A stretch of DNA of 11,144 nt from Chrysochromulina parva (Eukaryota > Haptophyta > Prymnesiales > Chrysochromulinaceae). This document shows positions 1 to 8,000 of the stretch, one piece after another. A program made the translations under genes and the position numbers. The stretch covers positions 1-11,144 of the forward strand of contig PJAB01001980.1 in assembly GCA_002887195.1 (NCBI GenBank). The letters run 5' to 3'. Position 1 is the stretch's first letter. Each line of letters begins with the position of its first letter. Below the pieces are notes generated by a model, which was given only the letters and a program-made list of their open reading frames with translations, did not search any database and was not told the origin of the DNA.

Positions 1-1
1 A

Positions 2-1567
2 GCCGAGTGGCGCGCGCGCGGCCTATACGGCGTCGGCGCCCTGGAGGACGACGAGCATGCATGCACGCTCGAGAGATTGCCAGAGGACGTGGCGATGTGC
101 GTGGAGCGCGTCGCGGCAGCTTGCGACGCGGCGATCATGGAGGATCTCGAGGAGGCAAAACAGGCGCCGGAGGAGCTGCGCACGATCCTCGACGAGGCCG
201 AGCGAGCCGCCGCCTTCCTTCGCGACTGGCGCGGCCTCGGTGAACGCCCCGTCGGCGCTGAAGCTTGGTCGGGGATCTTCGACTGCTGGAAATGCATGCA
301 AGGGGCCGTCTCGGCTGGGGCGACCGAGTTCGACGACACGATCAGCGTGGCCACGCGCCAGCTCACGGACGTGCTCACGCAGCCTCTCACGGCGCTCGTC
401 GCGCTCCATGCCGGCGGCGCCGTCAATCGGTCAGACGAGGTGATTGTGCACGTCATCGGCGCGGCCAACGGGCGGCTGGTCCATGCAGACGGTCGCAAGG
501 CCATCGGCACTGAAGCCCTCGGCGGCGATGCCAAGTGGCTGCTCCTGCAGGCACTGCTGCCGGGCAACCCGCCGTTGCACGTCGTGTACGTCGGCCTCCA
601 AGTGACGCCCCACGCCACCCGACGCCTTCGGCCACGCGAGGGGCGCGCGGGCACGTCGGTCAGTGCGCACCGTTGCGAGTACGAGCACGCGCCGCTGCTG
701 CCGCGGCCGCATCTAGTGCTCTCGCAGCACCCAGGGCTGCAGGATGGCCCGACGCTCGAAGCATGGCGCGCACGCCTCGAGCTGCTGCGCGCACGCCGAC
801 TGCTCACCGCCCTCACCATGTACGACGCGGGTGAACGTGTCCGGACTACACGCTTCCTGCTCGCGGGTGGCTTTGGCCAGCTCTTTTCGCCTCTCAGCTG
901 CCTGTACTCGGGGCGCAATCCACTCGGCTCGCTCTTCCTGGGCGTCCATGCAGCCGAGTACTACAGCGTCAACCACGAGCTGCTCGTCGTGCGCCCCGCG
1001 CGCCCCTCGGCCGCCGCGTCGACGGACTCTGCCGAGCTCTGGGGCAGACGGGTGGTGCTGCGCGGCCTGTGTGGCGACCCGAGCCTCAACGGGCGTGCAG
1101 GCCTGTGCGGGGAGCTTCGTCAGAGCTCGCAGCGCTATCGCGTGGTGCTGGATGCGAACGAGGACCATCTCGAACGCACTGTTCTCGTTACGCATGCGAA
1201 CCTACAGTGCGACGAGATCGATCTCGCACCCGAGATCGACCTCGCACCGCCTGCGCCGGCCGACGCGCCGGCTGCCTCGCCGGACGCGCCCGCTGACGCG
1301 CCGGCTTCCGGTCGCGGCGGCGAGTGTTGCGGCGGCGAGGGCGGCGAGGGCGGCGGGTGCGGGTGCGGCGAGGGCGGTGGCGCCGAGGGCGGCGGTGTCC
1401 TGGACGACAAAAGCGGCGGCGGAGGCAGCGGCAGCGCCGGAGGCAGAAGCGGCGGCAGCAGAAGCGGCGGCGGCGGCGGTGGCGGCAAAGACATGCCTGA
1501 TCGGCACGACTTCAGCCGCTTGAGCGCTCCCACGGCCGCCGCGTTGCCCGTGCATCTGGACTGGTGA
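2..1567 (+). CDS. Partial gene: MSS51 C-terminal-like domain protein with KOW-like module and Gly-rich tail
   Basis: The frame is open from base 2 to the TGA at 1565-1567 (521 codons visible), so the 5' end lies outside the window. An internal TTG at 77 and ATGs at 95 and 137 give no good reason to start there. Counting the codon at base 2 as residue 1, residues about 145-333 resemble the C-terminal domain of MSS51/ZMYND proteins: a strand ending in VHVIGA, then LLQALLPG, then LHVVYVGLQVTP, then HLVLSQHPGL, and a final strand reading YSVNHELLVV. In that family the domain usually follows a MYND zinc finger, which would lie upstream if present. Residues about 348-402 form a short KOW-like module (VVLRGL, LNGRAG, RYRVVLD, VTHANLQ) that I associate with algal proteins. 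Pro/Ala repeats and a Gly/Ser/Cys-rich tail follow. Molecular function is unknown; protein binding or mitochondrial translation are only family-based guesses. Confidence 0.7.
   Translation, partial: AEWRARGLYGVGALEDDEHACTLERLPEDVAMCVERVAAACDAAIMEDLEEAKQAPEELRTILDEAERAAAFLRDWRGLGERPVGAEAWSGIFDCWKCMQGAVSAGATEFDDTISVATRQLTDVLTQPLTALVALHAGGAVNRSDEVIVHVIGAANGRLVHADGRKAIGTEALGGDAKWLLLQALLPGNPPLHVVYVGLQVTPHATRRLRPREGRAGTSVSAHRCEYEHAPLLPRPHLVLSQHPGLQDGPTLEAWRARLELLRARRLLTALTMYDAGERVRTTRFLLAGGFGQLFSPLSCLYSGRNPLGSLFLGVHAAEYYSVNHELLVVRPARPSAAASTDSAELWGRRVVLRGLCGDPSLNGRAGLCGELRQSSQRYRVVLDANEDHLERTVLVTHANLQCDEIDLAPEIDLAPPAPADAPAASPDAPADAPASGRGGECCGGEGGEGGGCGCGEGGGAEGGGVLDDKSGGGGSGSAGGRSGGSRSGGGGGGGKDMPDRHDFSRLSAPTAAALPVHLDW
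1310..1486 (+). repeat. GGC-rich low-complexity coding repeat
   Basis: Short imperfect GGC/GAG/GGT units encode a Gly-rich tract with Cys, Glu and Ser (runs such as GGEGGEGGG and SGGGGGGG). It follows a Pro-Ala-Asp tract containing a duplicated EIDLAP. It is likely disordered and prone to slippage, and length differences between strains are expected. Confidence 0.75.
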
Positions 1568-1634
1568 CACAAGTAGAGAGCGAGAGCAGCGCGCGCGCGT
1601 GTGCTTTTGCGCGTGCCGTAATTCGCATACCGAT

Positions 1635-1640
1635 AATAAA
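1635..1640 (+). other. Candidate polyadenylation signal AATAAA of the first gene
   Basis: AATAAA lies 68 bases after the TGA at 1565-1567, in a locally AT-richer patch. This fits a short 3' UTR for the plus-strand gene. No matching TTTATT (the minus-strand signal) is visible between 1568 and 1836, so the converging minus-strand gene has no canonical signal in this spacer. Confidence 0.5.
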
Positions 1641-1836
1641 ACGCTTAGTTTGCGGCCCGCGCCCGCATCAAATGACTGATCGACGGCACGTAAAGGTAAA
1701 CAACGAAATGTAGAGCCCGGTACAGCTGAACGCCTCAGCCGCCGGGTCGGTCGTATGTACACCCGGGCAGGGGGGCGTAGGCGTGCCGCGACGCGAGATA
1801 CAAGCTCAACGGAACGCGACTACCTTTGAATCCACC

Positions 1837-4815
1837 TCAGCGTTCAGTCACCTCGAGCTCTGGCCCACACCGAAGCCCCTCGAGCAGCCCATCGATGATG
1901 AACTGCCGGAGCACTTCACGGTCCTTCACACCGGTCTGCTTCGGCGAGATACCGACGAGCCGAGCCGCCTCGCCACCAAATGTCGCCGACCCACCGAGTA
2001 GCGACGGCTCGAAGAAGCGCCATGCGAGATGCGGCACCGCATAGACGAGCGCCAGCACGTCATACATGTTAAGCGTTTGCACGAGGTCCCAGACCGAATC
2101 ATTCCCTGAGCGGTCGTTCCCGCTGCCCTTTAGGAAGGTCTTGCAAAACCATTCCTTGTCACACCGCGGCGGCAGGCCGAGCCGCGCCTCGCCCGCGGCG
2201 TTGCACCGCTTCCAGAGCCCCTCGATCGAGGTGCGCTGCGCCAGGAAGAGGCGCTCGGCGATCGGGTTCTTCGTGGCGCGCATCACGTCGTACACCTTAC
2301 GCGGCATCGGGCAACCGTACGCGGCAAAGCGCGTGAGCACGTTGAGGCGGATGCCGAGCTGCTGCACACGTTGATAGAACTGGAGCGCTGCCGGGAAGTC
2401 AAAGGTGTTATTGTTCGCCGTGTCGGGCTTGAGCAGCCGCTTCGACTTGTCGGTGGAGCCGCCCTTGCCTGTGAGGGAATCGCTCGAGAGGCGCCGCCTC
2501 AGCCCTGCACGGCTGTGCGCCCCCTCCGTGGCACCGCCGTCGGCTGCCTTGGCCATCTTTTTGAGCGCGTTCTCATCGCCCAGCTCGACAAGGTTGTCGT
2601 CGGAGAGCTCAATGCCGCCCATGATGGTCACCGAGTGCACCTTGGCAGTAAAGAGCGCCTCCTCTGCCTGCAGGAAGCCCCACGCATCCGTCAGAGACGA
2701 GATGCACACGCAGAGCACAGTTGCGTCCGCCTCTGCCTTGAGCACGCGCCGGAGCATCGCGTTCGCGTCGCTCTCGACCTCGGTCTCCGACGCGATGTAT
2801 GGCGCGGTGCTCGAAAAGGTGTCGACGTGGTCGGTGCGCCCGCCGTCGGTGCCGACGGCGACGGGCACGTCGGGCAGGCCGAGCACGCGCATCTGCCCCT
2901 TGAGGAGGCGCGCGCGCGCGTCGGACGGGTGCAGGTTCGCCACGAGGCCGATCGGCCGCACGAACCTCTGAGCGACGAGCGAGCGCAGCATGATCATGGC
3001 GAGCTCGTCGTCGAGGTCCTGCCCCGGGTCGGTGAAGACGATCATCGGGTACGGGTCGGGCAGTGACGAGACGCCCGCGAGGGACGCAGAATGGATGAGC
3101 CGCATGAGCTCCTTTGGCCGCCGTACGCCGGCGAGCGCCTCGGATTGGCCAAAGAGCACATGGATGGCCACGCCGGCGTCATACTCGTGCTCGGGCTCGT
3201 CTGCAAAGAGGCGGTAGCGCAGCTGGGGCACCGACGCGCACACGGCGACGCAGTCGTACATGTTGAACGAGGCAATGTACTCCCACGGCGTCGCGCCGAG
3301 CGGAGGCGGGCTCCCGCCGCAGAAGACTTGGCCGAACCAGTCGGCAGTGCAGCGCTCAGGCATGCCGGCGCGCTCGGCCGAGCCGAGAGGCGCCTGCACA
3401 CGATGCCACAGCTCGTCGATCGCGCGGCGCTGCGACGCCTTGAGCTCCTTCGCAAAGGGCGAGTTGGTGCGCGCCAGCTCGTCGTAGAGCGCCGCCGGCA
3501 CCGCCGCGGCATACACGGCGTGCCGTCCGACGACGATGAGCGGCACGCCGAGCTCCTGCAGGCGCTGGAAAACGTACTCGGAGGCTTCGGGGTCGGCAAC
3601 GTGCTGAGGGTGTGTCGGGTCGGGCCGTAGGTACGACTCGGTGCCGCTGTACGCCTTTGCGTTCGTGAGCGCGTCGACGCCGGCGGTGGTTGCCGAGACG
3701 GCGCCGAGCATGCACACGCACTTGAGCTTGCGGGCGATCCCCTCGCCGCGCTCGCGGAGCATGGCCGCGAAGTCGGTGGGCGCGCAGAGCAAGTTGACGA
3801 TGAGCGTGTAGTCGGCGACATGGGGATCATCGAGCACCCGGTAGAATGCGCGCGCCGCGTCGAGCACGGCGAGCTCGGGCCGCGGCGGGGCGAGGTTAGG
3901 CGAGCCGTAGGAGCCGTCGGAGCCGTTGGAGCCGTTGGAGCCCTTTGCGGGCGGCGTGTAGCCCTCGCACTCGGCGCCGACCCCGAAGACAACGCCGTGC
4001 TCGAAGCCCAGGGAGACGATGACCGCATACGCCCGGTTCGTTCGGCCGACAGGGCCGGCGCCGCTCAAGATGATGGCATGCTGCGCGCACGGCAACGCAC
4101 GAAAGCAGCGGCGCGCGTGAGAGGTGACGGCTGGACTCTGGGCGTGAGAGCTGGCGGGTGGTGGGTACTGGGCGGCGTAGCGCGGTGTGTTCCTCTCAGG
4201 TTGGCACACCGTGCGGACGAACTCGAGCGTCTCGAGCCCACGGAGCATGAAGAGCGCGACCTCGTCGCCCGTGTCCTCCTGCCGCCCGCCGAAGTCGGTG
4301 AACACGACAAGCGACAGCGGCTGCACCTTCGAGTGACCCTTGCCGTCAGTCGTCGCGCGCAGGTCGGCCTCGGCGGAGAGTAAGTCCTTGGCCCAGCCGC
4401 GCTTGGGCGATTTGAGCCCTTTGCCCGCCTCGAGCCGCGGTGTAGTCGACGGGGCCGAGCTCTGCGGGCAAGATGCGTCGAAGCCGCCCCAGTCGCCCTC
4501 TTCGTCGCCCGCGTCCAGGCCATGAGCCTCCATGACGCGGCCGACCTTCTCGTTGAGCAGCCCTATCATGTTTCGCAGCTCACGGGCAGTAAGATCGCGG
4601 TCCGATTCGCCGCGCCTGCGCATCGCCATGTCCTGCACCTCCTTCTCGCGCAGCTTCGCCTCCACACGGCGAGCGTACTCGAGCCCGGGCGTGACCTGGC
4701 GGGCAAAGCTGCTCTTGGCGACGAAGTATGTGGCGAGCGTGCCGATGACGCCACCCACCAGCCCCAGGACCAGCGAGAGCGTGAGCAGAGCACCGTCTGA
4801 GAGGCCCGTCGACAT
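1837..4815 (-). CDS. Membrane-anchored tandem nucleoside hydrolase-like protein (two exons)
   Basis: The frame runs from ATG at 4815-4813 to TGA at 1839-1837, with an intron at 4209-4081; the spliced product is 949 aa. The frame is open upstream to 4923, but only with a TTG start, so I chose the first ATG. Residues about 7-34 are one hydrophobic membrane segment, followed by a charged, probably coiled-coil stretch (45-98). Two related domains follow, at about 168-516 and 545-936. Each begins with a beta strand plus Asp cluster (FTDFGGRQEDTGDE and FTDPGQDLDDE) and ends with NMYD plus a small-residue helix. This is the plan of inosine-uridine preferring nucleoside hydrolases, which cleave the N-glycosidic bond of nucleosides using a Ca2+-binding Asp cluster. 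Domain 2 is closer to the motif; domain 1 has an insertion and Gly for one Asp. In both, Tyr replaces the His of the usual late His-Asp pair. Activity and substrate are uncertain. Confidence 0.8.
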   Translation of the reverse strand: MSTGLSDGALLTLSLVLGLVGGVIGTLATYFVAKSSFARQVTPGLEYARRVEAKLREKEVQDMAMRRRGESDRDLTARELRNMIGLLNEKVGRVMEAHGLDAGDEEGDWGGFDASCPQSSAPSTTPRLEAGKGLKSPKRGWAKDLLSAEADLRATTDGKGHSKVQPLSLVVFTDFGGRQEDTGDEVALFMLRGLETLEFVRTVCQPERNTPRYAAQYPPPASSHAQSPAVTSHARRCFRALPCAQHAIILSGAGPVGRTNRAYAVIVSLGFEHGVVFGVGAECEGYTPPAKGSNGSNGSDGSYGSPNLAPPRPELAVLDAARAFYRVLDDPHVADYTLIVNLLCAPTDFAAMLRERGEGIARKLKCVCMLGAVSATTAGVDALTNAKAYSGTESYLRPDPTHPQHVADPEASEYVFQRLQELGVPLIVVGRHAVYAAAVPAALYDELARTNSPFAKELKASQRRAIDELWHRVQAPLGSAERAGMPERCTADWFGQVFCGGSPPPLGATPWEYIASFNMYDCVAVCASVPQLRYRLFADEPEHEYDAGVAIHVLFGQSEALAGVRRPKELMRLIHSASLAGVSSLPDPYPMIVFTDPGQDLDDELAMIMLRSLVAQRFVRPIGLVANLHPSDARARLLKGQMRVLGLPDVPVAVGTDGGRTDHVDTFSSTAPYIASETEVESDANAMLRRVLKAEADATVLCVCISSLTDAWGFLQAEEALFTAKVHSVTIMGGIELSDDNLVELGDENALKKMAKAADGGATEGAHSRAGLRRRLSSDSLTGKGGSTDKSKRLLKPDTANNNTFDFPAALQFYQRVQQLGIRLNVLTRFAAYGCPMPRKVYDVMRATKNPIAERLFLAQRTSIEGLWKRCNAAGEARLGLPPRCDKEWFCKTFLKGSGNDRSGNDSVWDLVQTLNMYDVLALVYAVPHLAWRFFEPSLLGGSATFGGEAARLVGISPKQTGVKDREVLRQFIIDGLLEGLRCGPELEVTER
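3902..3937 (-). repeat. Nine-base tandem repeat encoding Gly-Ser-Asn/Asp units
   Basis: On the plus strand there are four consecutive copies of GAGCCGTNG (3902-3910, 3911-3919, 3920-3928, 3929-3937), with a decayed fifth copy to 3946. On the coding strand they give GSNGSNGSDGSYGS, a flexible loop inside nucleoside hydrolase-like domain 1 just after VVFGVGAECEG. The second domain has no such loop at this point, so the repeat grew after the domain duplication. Confidence 0.75.
4081..4209 (-). other. In-frame spliceosomal intron of the nucleoside hydrolase-like gene
   Basis: On the minus strand this segment begins GTGTGC (4209 downward) and ends TGCGCGCAG (4081). It is 129 nt, a multiple of three, contains no stop and lies between codons (phase 0), so it is invisible to a plain ORF scan. 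Translated, it gives 43 residues unlike the family. Removing it joins LEFVRT to HAIILSGAG and makes domain 1 run in near one-to-one register with QRFVRPIGLVANL of domain 2. Confidence 0.75.
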
Positions 4816-4962
4816 TACGTCCACGAGAAGCAGTTCCTTTATGAATACGCCAAACCCAAAAAAGGCTTTCCGCAACTTTTGACGATCTCGCAAAGTGAGA
4901 CATCGTGCGAGGATCGACTGCAACGTTGCGGTTCACTGTCCGCTTTCCTGCAGTGTCCTGGT

Positions 4963-4986
4963 TCAAGTCAAGTCAAGTCAAGTCAA
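4963..4986 (+). repeat. Pentanucleotide tandem repeat (TCAAG)4 plus TCAA
   Basis: Four perfect copies of TCAAG are followed by a partial TCAA, 24 bases in all, lying 75 bases upstream of the ATG at 5061. It may be a simple microsatellite or a cluster of transcription factor sites. The sequence alone does not decide. Confidence 0.85.
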
Positions 4987-5015
4987 TGCAAGTGACGGCA
5001 AGGGGCCATGGGTGA
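4986..5015 (+). promoter_or_regulatory. Upstream ORF 1 (9 codons plus stop)
   Basis: ATG at 4986 reads MQVTARGHG and stops at TGA 5013-5015, ending after the second upstream ATG (5008) has begun. It counts as a uORF only if transcription of the large gene starts upstream of 4986, which is not known. Confidence 0.35.
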
Positions 5016-5070
5016 CGGCCTGCGAACGCTCGAGGTCCTCGAGCGAGACCCGAACTCGCGATGCTCGTGA
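5008..5070 (+). promoter_or_regulatory. Upstream ORF 2 overlapping the main start codon
   Basis: ATG at 5008 sits in a strong context (GGCCATGG) and encodes 20 residues (MGDGLRTLEVLERDPNSRCS) before TGA at 5068-5070. It therefore overlaps the main ATG at 5061, which has a weaker context (CGCGATGC). If this stretch is in the mRNA, it should reduce initiation at 5061, or mark a short 5' UTR that starts after 5008. Confidence 0.4.
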
Positions 5071-8000
5071 CTGCCCTATTCATCGCAGCTGTAAACAATC
5101 ACGTGGCATGCACACGCCAATGCAGCACAAATGTGTTCGACGACGACGATGCTGTGCCGCAGCCGCAGCCGCTCTCCGTCTCTCCACGCAAAGGTCCGAC
5201 GCTCGGTGGCACGCGCATGCGCCTCGAGGGATTGCGGCTCTCCTCGATTTCGTCGGTTGAGATCGCCATGCCCAACAGCCCGCCAGTCGTGTGCAGTGGC
5301 CTTCGCCACATTGCCGACAACCTCGTCGAGTGCAGGACGGGTGCTGTGCCAGCTGAGGGCGAGGGCCAGATCCTGGTGCGGGTGCCGTGCCGACCACAAA
5401 AGGATGGCAAGGTGGACAGCAGCATGCACGACTGCGTGCTGACGCGCCTGCGCTACGACTACGTGGCGCTCGCGCTCGGCGAGCTGACTCCCGATGGAGG
5501 CCCGCCTGCCGGCGGCACGCTGATAACTGTGCGCGGCGCCAACTTCGACCTCAACCAGCTGAGCTTCAGCGTGAGCATCGGCGGCACGCCGTGCACAGGC
5601 GTAAAGGTCGAGCGGCAGGACGCGCTCACGTGTAGCACGGGTGTGCTCACGGTGCCGCGAGAAGAGCTGCTGGGAGAACCGGCGCGTGTGGATGTGAGTG
5701 TGAGGACGGGCGACCAGCTCGACGACATCCACAATGTGACAGCCCTCACCAACGACGGCCGGCAAGGCCACCCGGCCTTTGTCTACTACGCCCCGCCACG
5801 CGTGACGCAAGTGTGGCCGAATGTGGGCCCTGTGGAGGGCGGTACGAGCCTCACCATCCGCGGCCGCGGCCTTGCCGACACTGTGGCTGTGAACGTCCGC
5901 GGCGCGGCGTGCGCCTACGTGAAGCCGAACGAGGGTGCGTGGGCTGGGGCTCTTGAACCCCCGAAGCTTCTCTGGCGTCTGCGCTGCCGTGTGGCGCTCC
6001 TTGTTGACCCCTTTTCGACCCCTGACCAATGTGGATCGAGCCATGCCTCTGTGAATTCACACTGTGAGCAGCGACGCCCGACGCAGAGCTGTCGTGCTTT
6101 ACTACGCGCGCGTCGGCTGGCATGGGTCCGGTGGAGGTGACGAGCAAGCGTGGAGGTCGCGCCCTCCGGTTTGGAGAGCACCTGACGTTTCGGTACGCGC
6201 TGCTGCCACACATCGAGAAGGTGCTCCCCTCCTCTGTGTCGGTCGTCGGCGGCACCGTGTTGCAGCTGCACGGCAGTAGGCTAGGCGACACTCCATCAGA
6301 GCTTCTCGCGGTGCTCATCGACGGGCGGCGGTGTGGAACTCTCACCTGGGACTCGCCCTCGCTGATCGGGTGTACGGCTCCCGACCTCGAGCGTGCCGAC
6401 GGCAGCGCGGGCGCACCGTCCGTCGACGTCGTCGTGTACGTCGCGGCAATCGCGGCAGCCGCGGCGCCTGACGCGCCGCGGCGGCGTCTGGTTGTGGAAG
6501 ACGTGACGAAATTGGGCGAGGTGCTGCCCTCGGCGGCGTACAAATTGGTCGTGGCGAGCCAGCCGCGCGTCGCACAGATCACGCCCTCCTCCGGCCCCCT
6601 CTCGGGCGGCACGCGCGTCACGCTCACAGGCTCCAGCCTCGGGTCCTCGAAGGAGGACATCCTCAACGTGACGATCGGCACCGTGCAATGCACGAGCATC
6701 TTCCTCGCCGAGAAGCACAAGGAACTCAAGTGCACGACCGGACGCGCCGAGCGCGTGGGCGCTGCGCCGGTGCGCATCGTGACCACCTCCCGCGGCCGCT
6801 CCCTCAGCCACCCGCCGCCGCCCACCTTCATCTACCTGCCCAGCGGGCTCGCTGGCGGCCCACACGGCGGCGCGGCGGCGGGCGGCGGCTTGGCAGCGCC
6901 TGCCGAGGAGCTGAGTGCGAACGCGTCGGGCAGCTGCTGCGGGCGCTCTGCCTCCGCCGCCGTCGATGGCAGCCTCCGAACGGAGTGGCGCTCGCCGGTA
7001 GAGCCCACCACGACGCCTACAACCCTCACGCTCGATCTGGGTCGGGCGCGTTGGGTGGGCCGGCTTGACGTGGCCTGGGGGTGGGAGTACGCCCCCGCGG
7101 AGTGGGCTGTGCTACTCTCGAGAGATGCGCAGGCGTGGGAGGAGGTCGTCGAGCCGCCGGCGTTGGTGGACGGTGCGGGTAGTGCCGTAGCGGCGCCCGA
7201 TACGGCGCCGGGTACGACCGCTACTACGCCACTCGTGAGTTGTGGCGGCCATAGCGCCTCCGACTGCGGCGCGTGCCCTCGGTGCGGTGCCGAGTGGTGC
7301 GGCGCCGCCTGGTGCGGAGGCGACTGCCAATGGGAAGCGCCGCCGCCGCCCTGGCAGTTGGTGCCCCCCACCTCGCGCGTGCCGAGACGGCGCGAGCAGA
7401 GCGCGGCGGACGCTGAGGAGGAGGCTGGGATGAGTGAGGGGCGCGCCGCCAATGCAGACGGCCATTCTGGAGGAGGCGAGGAGCCCACTGGTTCCGAGAC
7501 CGTCGTCGGTAGCACAGAGGCTGCCGATGGTAGCGTGGAGAGCGGCGACGAGGGCGGCGGCGGCGAGGAGAACGGCGGCAGCAGAGGCGGCGATGCGGGT
7601 ACGTGCGTGGTGCGTCCAGCAGCGCCAGGTGTGACGCGCGAGCGGCGCTCCCTGATGAGCGAGGCCTGCCGCCGAGCGCTGCAGGCGGAGCCACGCCTCC
7701 AGCTGTGGCAGAACAATCGCAGTAGCGATCGCAGTAGCAATAGCATTGGCCACGGCTGCCACCTCGCACGCTACGTGCGCCTCGTGCTCACGCGAAAGCA
7801 GCCCGAACTTGCTTCGGATCCGATCATCGTCAAGGAGGCCGCTGTCATCGGTCTCGAGGCGTTCGTCGACGGAGCGATCGCGCACGCCATCGCCGAGGAC
7901 GACGAGGCACAGGCTGCCGAGCATACAGCGGGCAGCGGCGTCGGTGGTGGCGGCGGTAGCGGAAGCGGCGGCACCCGAGCGAGGAATAGGACACTAGCCG

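Larger units (their letters stand above)
4816..5060. promoter_or_regulatory. Divergent intergenic region (bidirectional promoter)
   Basis: These 245 bases separate the start codons of two divergently transcribed genes and must hold both 5' UTRs and core promoters. I see no clear TATA box. Contents include an A-rich run near 4856-4864, a (TCAAG)4 repeat at 4963-4986 and two upstream ATGs on the plus strand. On the minus strand the nearest upstream ATG (4903-4901) is out of frame with the chosen start at 4815. Confidence 0.5.

Noticed and set aside
744..1523. 259-aa plus-strand ORF overlapping the first gene
   Set aside because: It is an off-frame reading dominated by Ala and Arg; the competing frame carries the MSS51-like and KOW-like motifs.
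1589..1604. Alternating GC/GT run that could form Z-DNA
   Set aside because: A 16-base alternating run is common in GC-rich DNA and nothing ties it to a function here.
2371..3066. 231-aa plus-strand ORF opposite the nucleoside hydrolase-like gene
   Set aside because: It is antisense to conserved domain 2 and is His/Arg/Val-rich in the way a GC-rich shadow frame is; it has no domain.
3042..4028. 328-aa minus-strand ORF rich in Ser, Arg and Pro
   Set aside because: It is a shifted frame of the hydrolase-like gene, and its composition is that of an off-frame reading.
4816..4923. 36-residue N-terminal extension of the hydrolase-like gene
   Set aside because: It needs a TTG start; the first in-frame ATG is at 4815 and directly precedes the membrane segment. 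An upstream exon cannot be excluded.
4951..4985. tRNA-like T-loop GTTCAAGTC
   Set aside because: It matches the T-loop consensus by chance within the TCAAG repeat; the flanking bases do not form a T stem and no acceptor or anticodon arm fits.
5851..6831. 326-aa minus-strand ORF antisense to the IPT repeats
   Set aside because: It overlaps the intron and clearly coding IPT exons on the plus strand; it is Ser/Arg-rich with no domain.
6832..7746. 304-aa minus-strand ORF opposite the F5/8C region
   Set aside because: It is a shadow of the plus-strand frame, which holds recognisable discoidin-like strands; Ser/Pro-rich and without motifs.
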